The notes: a model not told the origin generated them from the letters alone. 64,000 bases of DNA from Azomonas tarimensis (GCF_042648805.1 NZ_JBHRXZ010000022.1:941253-1005252), one strand, 5' to 3'; counted from the stretch's first letter, positions 26,044 through 34,256 are shown. Made by a program: numbers and translations.

Positions 26044-26101
26044 GTGCCTGCCGTCCTCAGCGCCCTGGCCATACGAATAACTACAAAGACGGGAATAGCC
26101 G

Positions 26102-27517
26102 ATGAACAGCCGAACCCCCATGCCCCTGATCCCCGGCGATTACGCCGGCCTGCGACCCGGCGAGGCGCGCTGTCCCGGACCCGGCGTGCAGGACATCATC
26201 GCCTCCGACGCACTGCCGGCCCCGGACGTGCTGCGCCAGACGCGCTACGAGTTTCTCGGCGAGCAGGACATTCCCTACGCTCGCTACACCTCGCCGGAAA
26301 TCTTCAATGCCGAGATGGAGCAGATGTGGAGCAGGGTCTGGCAGTGGGCCTGCCGGCTGGAGCACATCCCCGAGATCGGCGACTACTACGTCTACGAGCT
26401 GGGCACGCGCTCGTTTCTCATCGTCAATACGCCCAGTGGCATCAAGGGCTATTACAACGCCTGCCTTCACCGCGGCACCAGGCTGCGCTCGGAAGCGGGC
26501 ATGGGTAGCGCTCGCGAGCTGCGCTGCCCGTACCACGGCTGGACCTGGACGCTGGAGGGCGAAATCGCCCGGGTGCCCTGCGCCTGGGATTTCCCGCACG
26601 TAAAGCCCGAGGACTACCGCCTGCCCGAGGTACGTGTCGAGCTCTGGGGCGGATTCGTGTTCATCAACATGGACGAGGACGCGCCGCCACTCAGCGATTA
26701 CATGGACGTGCTGCCGGAGCACTTTCGCAACTGGGGCCTGGGCCGGCGCTTCACTGAACTGCACATGGCCAAGGAGCTGGCGTGCAACTGGAAGACCGCA
26801 CTGGAGGCCTTTCTCGAGTCCTATCATGTGGTCGAGACCCACCCGCAGCTGCTGCAGGGCACCGGTGACGCCAACGTGCAGTACGACCTCTATGGCGACC
26901 ACGTGACGCGCTTCTATGCCGCCAGCGGGGTCAGCAGCCCGCACCTGGAAGAGCCGCTCGGCGAGCAGGAACTGGTGGACGCCATGCTGGTGGGCGACCG
27001 CTCGGTGCTCACCGATGAACTCACCGTGCAGCCCGGCGAGACGGCCCGCATCGTCATGGCGCGCTTTCTGCGCAAGAGCCTCGGCGAGCGTTACCGGGTC
27101 GACCTGAGCGAGGTCTCCGATGCGGAAATGATCGACACCATCGAGTACCACCTGTTTCCCAACATGGTGCTGTTCCCCGGGGTGTCGCTGCCGATGGTCT
27201 ACCGCTTCCGTCCGCTGGGCGACCGGGTGGACCGCTGCCTGTTCGAGATTCTCTTCCTGCGCCCGCTGGCCGAGGGCGAACCGCGACCCGATGCGCCGGA
27301 AATGCATCTGGTCTCCGAGGAAGAATCCTATGCCGTGGTGCCGGGCATGGACCCCTACCTGGCCAATGTCTACGACCAGGACACCGCCAACCTGCGCGCC
27401 CAGCAGCAGGGCTTCCACGCCTCGAAGAAACCCGGCGAGACCCTGGGCAACTACCAGGAGGCGCGCATCCGCCATTTCCACCGCACCCTCGGCCGCTACC
27501 TTGGCAAGGAGACCTGA
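26102..27517 (+). CDS. Rieske oxygenase alpha subunit
   Basis: 471 aa. The Rieske ligands are C121-x-H123 and C142-x2-H145; the catalytic site has Glu239, H242 and H247 in LESYHVVETHPQ. It is the nearest relative of the oxygenase at 22599, with the same N-terminal PGEARCPGPGVQDIIASD extension and C-terminal TLGNYQEARIRHFHRTL. The ferredoxin gene lies 58 bases upstream and an EthD gene begins immediately after the stop. Predicted hydroxylation or demethylation of an island intermediate. Confidence 0.9.
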   Translation: MNSRTPMPLIPGDYAGLRPGEARCPGPGVQDIIASDALPAPDVLRQTRYEFLGEQDIPYARYTSPEIFNAEMEQMWSRVWQWACRLEHIPEIGDYYVYELGTRSFLIVNTPSGIKGYYNACLHRGTRLRSEAGMGSARELRCPYHGWTWTLEGEIARVPCAWDFPHVKPEDYRLPEVRVELWGGFVFINMDEDAPPLSDYMDVLPEHFRNWGLGRRFTELHMAKELACNWKTALEAFLESYHVVETHPQLLQGTGDANVQYDLYGDHVTRFYAASGVSSPHLEEPLGEQELVDAMLVGDRSVLTDELTVQPGETARIVMARFLRKSLGERYRVDLSEVSDAEMIDTIEYHLFPNMVLFPGVSLPMVYRFRPLGDRVDRCLFEILFLRPLAEGEPRPDAPEMHLVSEEESYAVVPGMDPYLANVYDQDTANLRAQQQGFHASKKPGETLGNYQEARIRHFHRTLGRYLGKET

Positions 27518-28201
27518 ATGGACAGCCTCAAGGTCATCAGCTTTCTTACCCGCCGGCCGGATCTGGATCCGGCCGGGTTCAGCGACTACTGGCGCACCAC
27601 CCACAAGGCCCACGCCATGACGCTGGTGGAGGCGGGGTTCATCCAGGGCTATATCCAGAACCACCCGGTTGGCGAGCAACTGGATGGTCTGGTGCCGGTC
27701 GGGGACGGTTCGCCGGAACTCTGGATCGAATCGGCCGACATGCTCCAGCGTCTGGTGCAGAGCCGCGAATACCGCGAAGGCGCCGGCCCGGACGAGGCCA
27801 ATTTCAGCGTGCCGCCGGTGCTCGCCTGCGTCGCCCGGGAAGCGGTGATCGGCGACGGCAAGCCGCCTACCGGAGCGATCAAGCTGATGCTGGTGGCCGA
27901 GCGCCACCCGCGGGTGGCGCCGGAAGATTTTCGTCGCCGCTGGCTCGAAGGCGAATCCTGGCCGTTGCTCGGCGGTAGGCCGCTGCGCCTGACCCGCCAT
28001 GCCGCACTGGATGACCAGGCAGCCTTTCACGGCGCTGAATTCAGCTGGTGGCCAGATCTGGAAAGCCTTCGCCATGCCTGGCAGACCCGCAACTCGGCGG
28101 CGGCGGGCGAACTGATCGCACCCGGTTCCCTGCGAGGCCTGGTAGCGCAGGAAGAGTGGGTGGTCAGGCCCGAGCAGGTCATCGACGGGGAGCCGGCATG
28201 A
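27518..28201 (+). CDS. EthD-domain protein (two repeats)
   Basis: 227 aa holding two EthD-like ferredoxin-fold halves: residues 3-100 (ISFLTRRPDLDPAGFSDYWRTTHKAHA) and about 122-210 (IKLMLVAERHPRVAPEDFRRRWLEG). The start directly abuts the Rieske stop. EthD-type proteins accompany oxygenases or act as decarboxylases/cyclases on polyketide-like substrates; the role here is not known. Confidence 0.8.
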   Translation: MDSLKVISFLTRRPDLDPAGFSDYWRTTHKAHAMTLVEAGFIQGYIQNHPVGEQLDGLVPVGDGSPELWIESADMLQRLVQSREYREGAGPDEANFSVPPVLACVAREAVIGDGKPPTGAIKLMLVAERHPRVAPEDFRRRWLEGESWPLLGGRPLRLTRHAALDDQAAFHGAEFSWWPDLESLRHAWQTRNSAAAGELIAPGSLRGLVAQEEWVVRPEQVIDGEPA

Positions 28202-28281
28202 GTCCCCTGGGCCCGGCGGGCAATGAGGGAGGCGGGCAGGCGATGACCGAGCTGATCGCGGGATTTTTACAAAAAAGCTGA
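28198..28281 (+). CDS. possible 27-aa peptide after EthD gene
   Basis: Short frame overlapping the EthD stop (ATGA) and ending in MTELIAGFLQKS. A second in-frame ATG follows GGGAGGCGGGC. No family is recognised. It may be a remnant of a gene start or a chance frame. Confidence 0.25.
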   Translation: MSPLGPAGNEGGGQAMTELIAGFLQKS

Positions 28282-28324
28282 GCGTCCCTCTTGAACACGA
28301 CAGAGCAGAAGACTAGGGTAAATA

Positions 28325-28344
28325 AAAACCTTCCTGTCGGTTTT
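28325..28344. promoter_or_regulatory. operator-like palindrome, site 4
   Basis: AAAACC-N8-GGTTTT, perfect arms, within the only promoter-sized gap between the EthD gene and the MDR gene at 28565. Confidence 0.65.
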
Positions 28345-28378
28345 TAAGTTGCTCGGCACGGCAAGGCTTCGCTTCTAC

Positions 28379-28389
28379 AAGAACAACAA
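28379..28389 (+). promoter_or_regulatory. Crc/Hfq-type A-rich motif
   Basis: AAGAACAACAA, two overlapping perfect AAnAAnAA matches before the small frame at 28402. Confidence 0.5.
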
Positions 28390-28401
28390 ACGAGGCGTCA
28401 C

Positions 28402-28546
28402 TATGCTACGCATCCCTGTTTCAGCCAGCCGTGCCCATGGACCTGCTGTTACCGAAGGGCCTCTTCCAGGTGGCCCGCTCATCTCTCGGCCTTCCATTTC
28501 CACGCGAATCCGCTTCGACGGGTCTGCGCTTTTTGTGTGCGCATAA
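28402..28546 (+). CDS. candidate 47-aa leader peptide
   Basis: Small frame MLRIPVSASRAHGPAVTEG to ALFVCA. It has what its neighbours have: an A-rich Crc/Hfq-type leader, GAGG six bases before ATG 28402, and a stop at the next A-rich leader, 18 bases before the MDR start. It has no recognisable domain or signal peptide. It could be a regulatory leader, a small protein, or what is left of a deleted gene whose leader survived. Confidence 0.4.
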
Positions 28547-28552
28547 CAACAA
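28545..28552 (+). promoter_or_regulatory. Crc/Hfq-type AAnAAnAA motif
   Basis: AACAACAA immediately after the small frame and before the MDR gene at 28565. Confidence 0.5.
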
Positions 28553-28564
28553 GAGAACTTCGCA

Positions 28565-29584
28565 ATGTCCGAGCCCCAGAAGAACCGTCGATTGATCCTC
28601 GAACGCCGCCCCCAGGGCATCGCCACCCATCAGGACGTGGTGTTGCGCGAGGGCGTTGTCGGCACTCCCGGTGATGGCCAGATCCTCATCCGCAACCACT
28701 TCTTTTCGATCGACCCGGCTATCCGCGACTGGATGTCGGAGCGACCCAGCTACCTGCCGTCGATCCGAATAGGCGATCCGGTGCGCAGCACGGTCATCGG
28801 CGAGGTGCTGGAGAGCCGACATCCGAACTTCACTCCCGGCCAGCTGGCGGTGGGCATCGGTGGCTGGGAAGAGTACTCGGTGGCTGACGGCGGTTACTTC
28901 TTCCCGGTGGAATTGCAGCCCGGCGACGAGGAGCAGCAGTACCTCAGCATCTATGGCGCGGTGGGCCTGACCCCCTATTTCGGCCTGCTGGAGGTCGGCA
29001 AGCCGAAGGAAGGGGAGACCGTCCTGATCAGCGCCGCCGCCGGTGCGGTGGGCTCGCTGGCGGGGCAGATCGCCAGGATCAAGGGCTGCCGTGCCGTGGG
29101 TATCGCCGGCAGCGACGAGAAATGCCGCTGGATCGTCGAGGAGCTGGGGTTCGACGCGGCGATCAACTACCGCACCGAGGCGGACATGGTGACCGCCATC
29201 GGCCGCGCCTGCCCGCAGGGGGTGGATGTGTATTTCGACAATGTCGGCGGCGAGATCCTCGACGCCACGCTGCTCAACCTGAACAAGGATGCGCGCATCG
29301 TCTTCTGCGGCGCGATCAGCAGTTACAACAGCACCGAGCCGGTGCCGGGCCCCTACAACTTCTGGCAGATCCTGGCGCGCAGCGCCACGGTCGAGGGCTA
29401 TCTGGTTTCCGACTACCTGGACCAGTTTCCCGGGGGCATCGCGCAGATGCGCCAGTGGGTCAGCGAGGGTCGCCTGCAGTATCGCGAGCAGATCGTGGAC
29501 GGTCTGGAAAACACCCTGGATGCCTTCAACCTGCTGTTCGATGGGCGCAACGAAGGCAAGCTCATGGTCAGGCTCCCGCGCTAG
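28565..29584 (+). CDS. MDR-family NADP-dependent oxidoreductase, copy 3
   Basis: 339 aa, the most divergent of three paralogues: GDGQILIRNHFFSIDPAIRD, SAAAGAVGSLAGQIAR, GSDEKCRWIVEELGFD, YFDNVGGEILDATLLNLN. It lacks the C-terminal AP-TLEEI extension of the other two. Predicted NADPH-dependent enone or alkenal reductase. It is followed by the second DUF1329 gene, whereas copy 2 is preceded by the first. Confidence 0.88.
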   Translation: MSEPQKNRRLILERRPQGIATHQDVVLREGVVGTPGDGQILIRNHFFSIDPAIRDWMSERPSYLPSIRIGDPVRSTVIGEVLESRHPNFTPGQLAVGIGGWEEYSVADGGYFFPVELQPGDEEQQYLSIYGAVGLTPYFGLLEVGKPKEGETVLISAAAGAVGSLAGQIARIKGCRAVGIAGSDEKCRWIVEELGFDAAINYRTEADMVTAIGRACPQGVDVYFDNVGGEILDATLLNLNKDARIVFCGAISSYNSTEPVPGPYNFWQILARSATVEGYLVSDYLDQFPGGIAQMRQWVSEGRLQYREQIVDGLENTLDAFNLLFDGRNEGKLMVRLPR

Positions 29585-29624
29585 AGCACGGCGAGTCGCA
29601 ACACACACGGCGTACCGTGATTAC

Positions 29625-29632
29625 AACAACAA
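29625..29632 (+). promoter_or_regulatory. Crc/Hfq-type AAnAAnAA motif
   Basis: AACAACAA in the leader of the DUF1329 gene at 29649. Confidence 0.5.
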
Positions 29633-29648
29633 GAGTGGAGTCAGTCGA

Positions 29649-31022
29649 ATGAAACGATTCATGCGCAGCGTCATCGCCGTCGCCATATCCGGGGGATGCG
29701 TGCTCTCGGCCCAGGCCGCGGCGACCCAGGAAGAGATCAGCCAGGTCGGCACCAAGTACACCCCGTGGGGCGCCGAGATGCAGGGCAATGCCGACGGGTC
29801 TATTCCACCCTACACCGGGCCGATCACGCCGCCAGCCAGTTACGATCCGAGGAACCCGGGCTACCGGCCCGACCCCTTCGCCGACGAGAAGCCGCTGTTC
29901 TCCGTCACCGCGGCCAACATGGACCAGTATGCCGACCAGCTGAGCGAAGGCATGAAGGAGATGCTACGCAAGTATCCATCCTTTCGCATGGACATCTACC
30001 CGACCCACCGCACGGCGGCATACCCCGACTATTTCCTGGAAAACGCTCGCAAGAACCTCACCGCCTGCAAGACGGTGAACGACGAGCTGGGCCTGTCCGG
30101 CTGCTACGGCGGCACCCCGTTCCCGTTCCCCAAGACAGGCAACGAGGTGATGTGGAACCGCCTGCTCAAGTTCGACCAGTTCGCCTTCGAGACGCCGCTG
30201 TTCACCGGGGTCGTGGTGGACTCCAGCGGGCGCCGCAACGTCACCGGTGTGGCCAGCATGCAGATCCAGTACCCCATCTTCGATCCGAAGAAGACCGACC
30301 CGATCGCCGATGATGCGGTGTACGAGATGATCCGCAACGACTTCACCGACCCGGCGCGCAAGAACGGCGAGAAGATCGTGGTACGTGACTCCATCGATAT
30401 GGTGAACATCGGCCGCCGCGCCTGGCAGTACCTGCCGGGCCAGCGCCGGGTGAAACTCGCGCCGGACATCGCCTACGACACCCCCAGCCCCACCGGCGCG
30501 GGCGTGGCCGTGGTGGACGAACTGGCGGTGTTCTATGGCGCGCTGGACCGCTACAACTTCGAGCTCAAGGGCAAGAAGGAAATGTTCATCCCCTACAACA
30601 CCTACAAGCTGCATGACCGCAACGTCTGCCCCGACCAGGTCGCCGAAACCCCCAACCACCTCAACCCCGATTGCATGCGCTGGGAAAAGCACCGCGTCTG
30701 GGTAGTCGAGGCCACTCTGAAGGAAGGCAAGCGCCATGTGTATCCGCGGCGGATGATCTTCCTCGACGAGGACCTGTGGGGTACCGGCATCAGTGATAAC
30801 TACGACGCCACCGGCAAGGTCTACCGGGTCACCCACAGCCTGCCGATCACCTTCTACGAAGCCACCGGCCACGCCACCGACGAAACCGTCACCTACGACC
30901 TGGCCACCGGTGCCTATCACCGCTCGCAGAACCCCACCATGGGCAGCGGCTGGGTGATCACAGAGGGTCGTCCGGACAGCTTCTTCAGTCCCCAGTCCAT
31001 GGCCGGCGGTGGCATTCGCTGA
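29649..31022 (+). CDS. DUF1329 outer-membrane-sorting-like protein, copy 2
   Basis: 457 aa. Sec signal peptide (MKRFMRSVIAVAISGGCVLS, then AQAAA), then KYTPWGAEMQGNADG, IPPYTGP, RPDPFADE, SIDMVNIGRRAWQYLPGQRR and the end SFFSPQSMAGGGIR. It is homologous throughout to copy 1 at 19395. ATG 29649 is chosen because it begins the signal peptide; longer frames translate the MDR gene. Likely periplasmic carrier working with the RND exporter. Two distinct copies suggest two ligands or a heteromer. Confidence 0.88.
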   Translation: MKRFMRSVIAVAISGGCVLSAQAAATQEEISQVGTKYTPWGAEMQGNADGSIPPYTGPITPPASYDPRNPGYRPDPFADEKPLFSVTAANMDQYADQLSEGMKEMLRKYPSFRMDIYPTHRTAAYPDYFLENARKNLTACKTVNDELGLSGCYGGTPFPFPKTGNEVMWNRLLKFDQFAFETPLFTGVVVDSSGRRNVTGVASMQIQYPIFDPKKTDPIADDAVYEMIRNDFTDPARKNGEKIVVRDSIDMVNIGRRAWQYLPGQRRVKLAPDIAYDTPSPTGAGVAVVDELAVFYGALDRYNFELKGKKEMFIPYNTYKLHDRNVCPDQVAETPNHLNPDCMRWEKHRVWVVEATLKEGKRHVYPRRMIFLDEDLWGTGISDNYDATGKVYRVTHSLPITFYEATGHATDETVTYDLATGAYHRSQNPTMGSGWVITEGRPDSFFSPQSMAGGGIR

Positions 31023-31028
31023 GCCATG

Positions 31029-31053
31029 AGGGAGGCGCCTTGCGCGCCTCCCT
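31029..31053 (+). terminator. terminator-like hairpin
   Basis: 10-base perfect stem AGGGAGGCGC / GCGCCTCCCT with a 5-base loop, just after the DUF1329 stop. No T tract. Possible end or attenuation point between DUF1329 and the following SDR. Confidence 0.5.
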
Positions 31054-31088
31054 AGGCCTCTCCCGACAAGCAGAACCAAGAGGTTTTC

Positions 31089-31802
31089 ATGCGCGTAAAA
31101 GACAAGGTCGTGCTGATCACCGGTGCCGCCTCCGGGCTCGGCCTGGCCGATGCCGAGCTGCTGGCCGCCGAAGGCGCTCGAGTCGTCATCACCGATGTCA
31201 ACGAAGAGGCCGGGCAGGCGGCGGCCGCCAGGCTGGATGGCCTGTTCCTGCGTCAGGATGTCAGCCGCGAGGAGGACTGGCAGCGGGTGATGCGCGCCAT
31301 CACCGAGCACTACGGGGGGCTGGACGTGCTGGTCAACAACGCCGGCATCGTCGAGGTCGCCGACATCGAGTCGACCTCGCTCGAGCTCTACCAGCGAATG
31401 AACCGCGTACTCAATGATGGCACCTTCCTCGGCTGCCGCTACGCCATCCAGGCGATGCGCGAGCGCGGCGGCTCGATCATCAACATCTCCTCGCTGTCGG
31501 CCATTCGCGGCTACCCGCTGGTGCCGTCCTACGCCGCGGCCAAGGGCGCGGTGCTGGCGCTGACCCACACCATCGCCGTGCACTGCCGGAGCAAGGGCTA
31601 CCCGATCCGTTGCAATGCAGTGTTGCCGGGCCCCATCGCCACGCCGCTGGCGCTCACGGTGATCGAAGACGCCAGCGGCATGGGCCAGCCGGAGGACGTG
31701 GCGCAGATGGTGCTGTATCTCGCCTCTGACGAGTCCCGCTTCGTTTCCGGTGCGCAGTTCGTCATAGACAACGCCAATTCGATGGTAGGAGGTGCGTCGT
31801 GA
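31089..31802 (+). CDS. SDR, hydroxysteroid dehydrogenase-like
   Basis: 237 aa: TGAASGLG, NNAGIVEV, NISSLSAI, YAAAK, HCRSKGYPIRCNAVLPG. It is the close relative of the SDR at 15582, including a VIDNANS end instead of the usual VDGG. It is slightly short because the region after the PG motif is compact (PIATPLALTVIED). Start follows AAGAGG. It overlaps the next SDR by four bases. Confidence 0.87.
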   Translation: MRVKDKVVLITGAASGLGLADAELLAAEGARVVITDVNEEAGQAAAARLDGLFLRQDVSREEDWQRVMRAITEHYGGLDVLVNNAGIVEVADIESTSLELYQRMNRVLNDGTFLGCRYAIQAMRERGGSIINISSLSAIRGYPLVPSYAAAKGAVLALTHTIAVHCRSKGYPIRCNAVLPGPIATPLALTVIEDASGMGQPEDVAQMVLYLASDESRFVSGAQFVIDNANSMVGGAS

Positions 31803-32596
31803 GCACAAGACTAGGGGGCAAGGTGGCGGTGGTGCTGGGTGCTGCCGGACGCGACAACATGGGCCAGGTGATCGCCCGGCGCTTCGTCGAGGAAGGCGCC
31901 ACGGTCATCGTCGCCGGGCGCCACGCCGAGGAATTGCAGCGTCTGGCCGGTGAGCTCGGCGGCCACGCGACGACCTGCGACATCACCGACCGCGACCAGG
32001 TGTTCGCCCTGTTCGACTTCGCCCGGGAGAAGGGCGGCAGGGTCGACATCGCGGTGAACGCCACCGGATGGGGATTGCTCAAGCCCTTCCTGGAAACTGG
32101 CCGCGACGAGCTGGAAAGGATGAGCGCGCTGCAGTTCATCGGCCCGTTCTTTTTCTTCCAGGCGGCGGTACAGGCCATGCAGCAGGGCGGTTCGATCATC
32201 CAGATAAGCTCGGCCACCGCTACCATCCAGTTTCATGACCATGCCGCCTACATGGGCACCAAGGCCGGCACCGATCACGTTGTCCGCTGCGTGGCGGACG
32301 AGTTCGGCGAGCGTGGCATCCGCGCCAACTCCCTCTCTCCCGGCGTCACCGATACTCCGATGACCGCCGCCGCCAAGGAGGTGCCGGGGCTGTTCGATGC
32401 TTTCGTCGCCGGCTACCCGCTGGGGCGGATCGGTACCAGCGAGGACGTCGCTGCGGCGGCGGTCTGGCTGGCCAGCGACGAGTGCTTCATGACCGGGCAG
32501 AACCTGCAGGTCAACGGCGGGTTGACGCTGCGTCGCAACCCGAGCAAGAAGGAAATCGAGGCCTCGGTGGCCAGGGCGACAGGAGCACAACAATGA
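31799..32596 (+). CDS. SDR-family oxidoreductase (GAAGRDNMG type)
   Basis: 265 aa, paralogue of the SDR at 2220. The cofactor loop is G14-AAGRDNM-G22 rather than TGxxxGxG; NATGWG, ISSATAT, YMGTK and LSPGVTDTPM follow. GTG 31799 is used because GGTAGGAGG precedes it and the frame overlaps the previous stop by four bases; no ATG lies before the Rossmann fold. It is co-translated with the SDR before it and the VOC gene after it. Confidence 0.88.
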   Translation: MSTRLGGKVAVVLGAAGRDNMGQVIARRFVEEGATVIVAGRHAEELQRLAGELGGHATTCDITDRDQVFALFDFAREKGGRVDIAVNATGWGLLKPFLETGRDELERMSALQFIGPFFFFQAAVQAMQQGGSIIQISSATATIQFHDHAAYMGTKAGTDHVVRCVADEFGERGIRANSLSPGVTDTPMTAAAKEVPGLFDAFVAGYPLGRIGTSEDVAAAAVWLASDECFMTGQNLQVNGGLTLRRNPSKKEIEASVARATGAQQ

Positions 32597-33120
32597 GCCT
32601 CAAGGAAAAGATCTCCGGTCTCGGCGACATCATGCAGTTGGCTTTCGTGCCGAAGGATTTCGATGCGGCGGTCAGGTACTGGACCGAGACCATGGGCGTC
32701 GGGCCCTTCTTCGAGCTGCAGCACATCCAGACCGAGCGCACCTGCTATCGCGGCGAACCGGTGGAGCTGGACTTCTCGGTAGCCATCGCCTACTGGGGCG
32801 ATATGCAGATCGAGCTGATCCGCCAGCACAACGATGCGCCGTCGATCTACAGGACCTGGCTCGACGCCGGCCGCGAGGGCCTGCACCATGTCTGCCTGAA
32901 GGTGGACATGCAGAAGGCCCGGGCGCTCTGCCGCGAGGCCGGCGCAGAGGTGATGCAGGAGGTGTGGCTGCCGGGCGGCGGCGAGGCGATCTACGTCGAG
33001 GCCGGCGGCGGGCTGATCGAGATGATCGACTTCCACGAAGAGCACTACGCCTTCTTCGACGTGATGAAACAGGAAGCGGCGAAATGGGATGGCTCCGAAC
33101 CGATTCGCGTTGTCGGCTGA
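32593..33120 (+). CDS. VOC/glyoxalase-fold protein
   Basis: 175 aa with two VOC half-repeats: MQLAFVPKDFDAAVRYWTET near residue 14 and GLHHVCLKVDMQKARALCRE near residue 98, ending in a GGGLIEMIDFHEEHY metal-type segment. It resembles methylmalonyl-CoA-epimerase/glyoxalase_4 proteins more than extradiol dioxygenases. ATG overlaps the SDR stop by four bases. Isomerase or lyase activity is likely. Confidence 0.8.
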   Translation: MSLKEKISGLGDIMQLAFVPKDFDAAVRYWTETMGVGPFFELQHIQTERTCYRGEPVELDFSVAIAYWGDMQIELIRQHNDAPSIYRTWLDAGREGLHHVCLKVDMQKARALCREAGAEVMQEVWLPGGGEAIYVEAGGGLIEMIDFHEEHYAFFDVMKQEAAKWDGSEPIRVVG

Positions 33121-33124
33121 ACAT

Positions 33125-33148
33125 CCGCCCGGGCCCTCGCCCGGGCGG
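33125..33148 (+). other. intercistronic GC hairpin
   Basis: 9-base perfect stem CCGCCCGGG / CCCGGGCGG with a 6-base loop, five bases past the VOC stop. It could lower expression of the following SRPBCC gene. Confidence 0.45.
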
Positions 33149-33173
33149 CCAGTACATCAGGAGGATCGCCCCC

Positions 33174-33629
33174 GTGCTGCAGATAACCGTACACCATGAT
33201 TTTGAAGCGCCCGCCACGGCGATCTGGGAGCTGCTCGCCGACTTTGCCGACATCCAGCGCTGGTGGCCCACCGACGAAGCCTCAGTGCAGATCGATCGCG
33301 TCGAGTTGGAGGGGGAGGGCATCGGCCTGACCCGTCACATCTACAACAAGGGCTTTCCGGCGCCGGTCAGCGAACGGCTGGACGCCCAGGACCCGGCCAG
33401 TCTCAGCTATCAGCTTTCCATCGTCGGCGAACGACCGGCCGGCCTGACCGGCTACCAGGCCACCGGCCGCATCGAGCCAATGGGCGACGATAGCTGTCGC
33501 CTGCACTACCGTGGCGAATTCACTGTCCAGCCTGGCCGGGCGCAGGAAGCCGAAGCCTTCCTGCGCGGCGCCTATGCGCTGATGTTCAAGGGACTGGAAC
33601 AGACCGTGGTACGTGAGCACGCCAATTAG
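33174..33629 (+). CDS. SRPBCC (polyketide cyclase/START-like) protein
   Basis: 151 aa: FEAPATAIWELLADFADIQRW at residues 10-30, LSYQLSIVGERPAGLTGYQA, and a long C-terminal helix (AEAFLRGAYALMFKGLEQTV). GTG 33174 with AGGAGG nine bases upstream is preferred to a longer frame that translates the VOC gene. The fold binds hydrophobic ligands; a cyclase, dehydratase or carrier role is possible. It is the last gene before the repeat array. Confidence 0.8.
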   Translation: MLQITVHHDFEAPATAIWELLADFADIQRWWPTDEASVQIDRVELEGEGIGLTRHIYNKGFPAPVSERLDAQDPASLSYQLSIVGERPAGLTGYQATGRIEPMGDDSCRLHYRGEFTVQPGRAQEAEAFLRGAYALMFKGLEQTVVREHAN

Positions 33630-33689
33630 CCTTTCGGCGCTCCTACAAAAGCGGGGTGTGATTTCACCCAACGGTCAGGACATCCACCA

Positions 33690-34256
33690 CCCCTGTAGGA
33701 GCGAGCTTGCTCGCGAAGGGTCGGCGAGGCACCAGAAGCTTTGCGCAGCCTCACAGGCCGCTTTCGCGAGCAAGCTCGCTCCTACAAAAAGCGGGTCGGA
33801 GTTTGACCCAACGGCCAAGGTATCCACAGCCCCCGTAGGAGCGGGTCGGAGTTTGACGCAACGGCCAAGACACCCACAGCCCCCGTAGGAGCGAGCTTGC
33901 TCGCGAAGGGTTGGCGCGGCACCAGAAGCTTTGCGCAGCCTCACAGGCCGCTTTCGCGAGCGAGCTCGCTCCTACCAAAGCGGGTCGGGGTTTGACGCAA
34001 CGGCCAAGGCATCCACCGCCCCCGTAGGAGCGAGCTTGCTCGCGAAGGGTTGGCGCGGCACCAGAAGCTTTGCGCAGCCTCACAGGCCGCTTTCGCGAGN
34101 NNNNNNNNNCGCCCCCGTAGGAGCGAGCTCGCTCGCGAAGGGTTGGCGCGGCACCAGAAGCCTTGCGCAGCCTCACAGGCCGCTTCGCGAGCAAGCTCGC
34201 TCCTACCAAAAGCGGGTCGGGGTTTGACCCAACGGCCAAGGCATCCACCGCCCGTA
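33690..34256. repeat. tandem REP-unit array
   Basis: Units of about 129 bases beginning near 33695, 33895, 34024 and 34117, plus a fragment at 33835. Each has GTAGGAGCGAGC, a spacer with CACCAGAAGC and GCAGCCTCACAGGCCGC, the inverse GCTCGCTCCTAC, then GCGGGTCGG and CAACGGCCAAGG. Divergence between copies is small, so duplication is recent. Confidence 0.85.
34100..34109. other. assembly gap (10 N)
   Basis: Ten N inside the third repeat unit. The unit after the gap starts only 93 bases after the previous one instead of 129, so the true length and copy number here are unknown. Confidence 0.95.

Noticed and set aside
33690..34256. Regular repeats considered as a CRISPR array.
   Set aside because: The units are about 129 bases with REP palindromes, spacers are nearly identical between units, and no cas gene is present.
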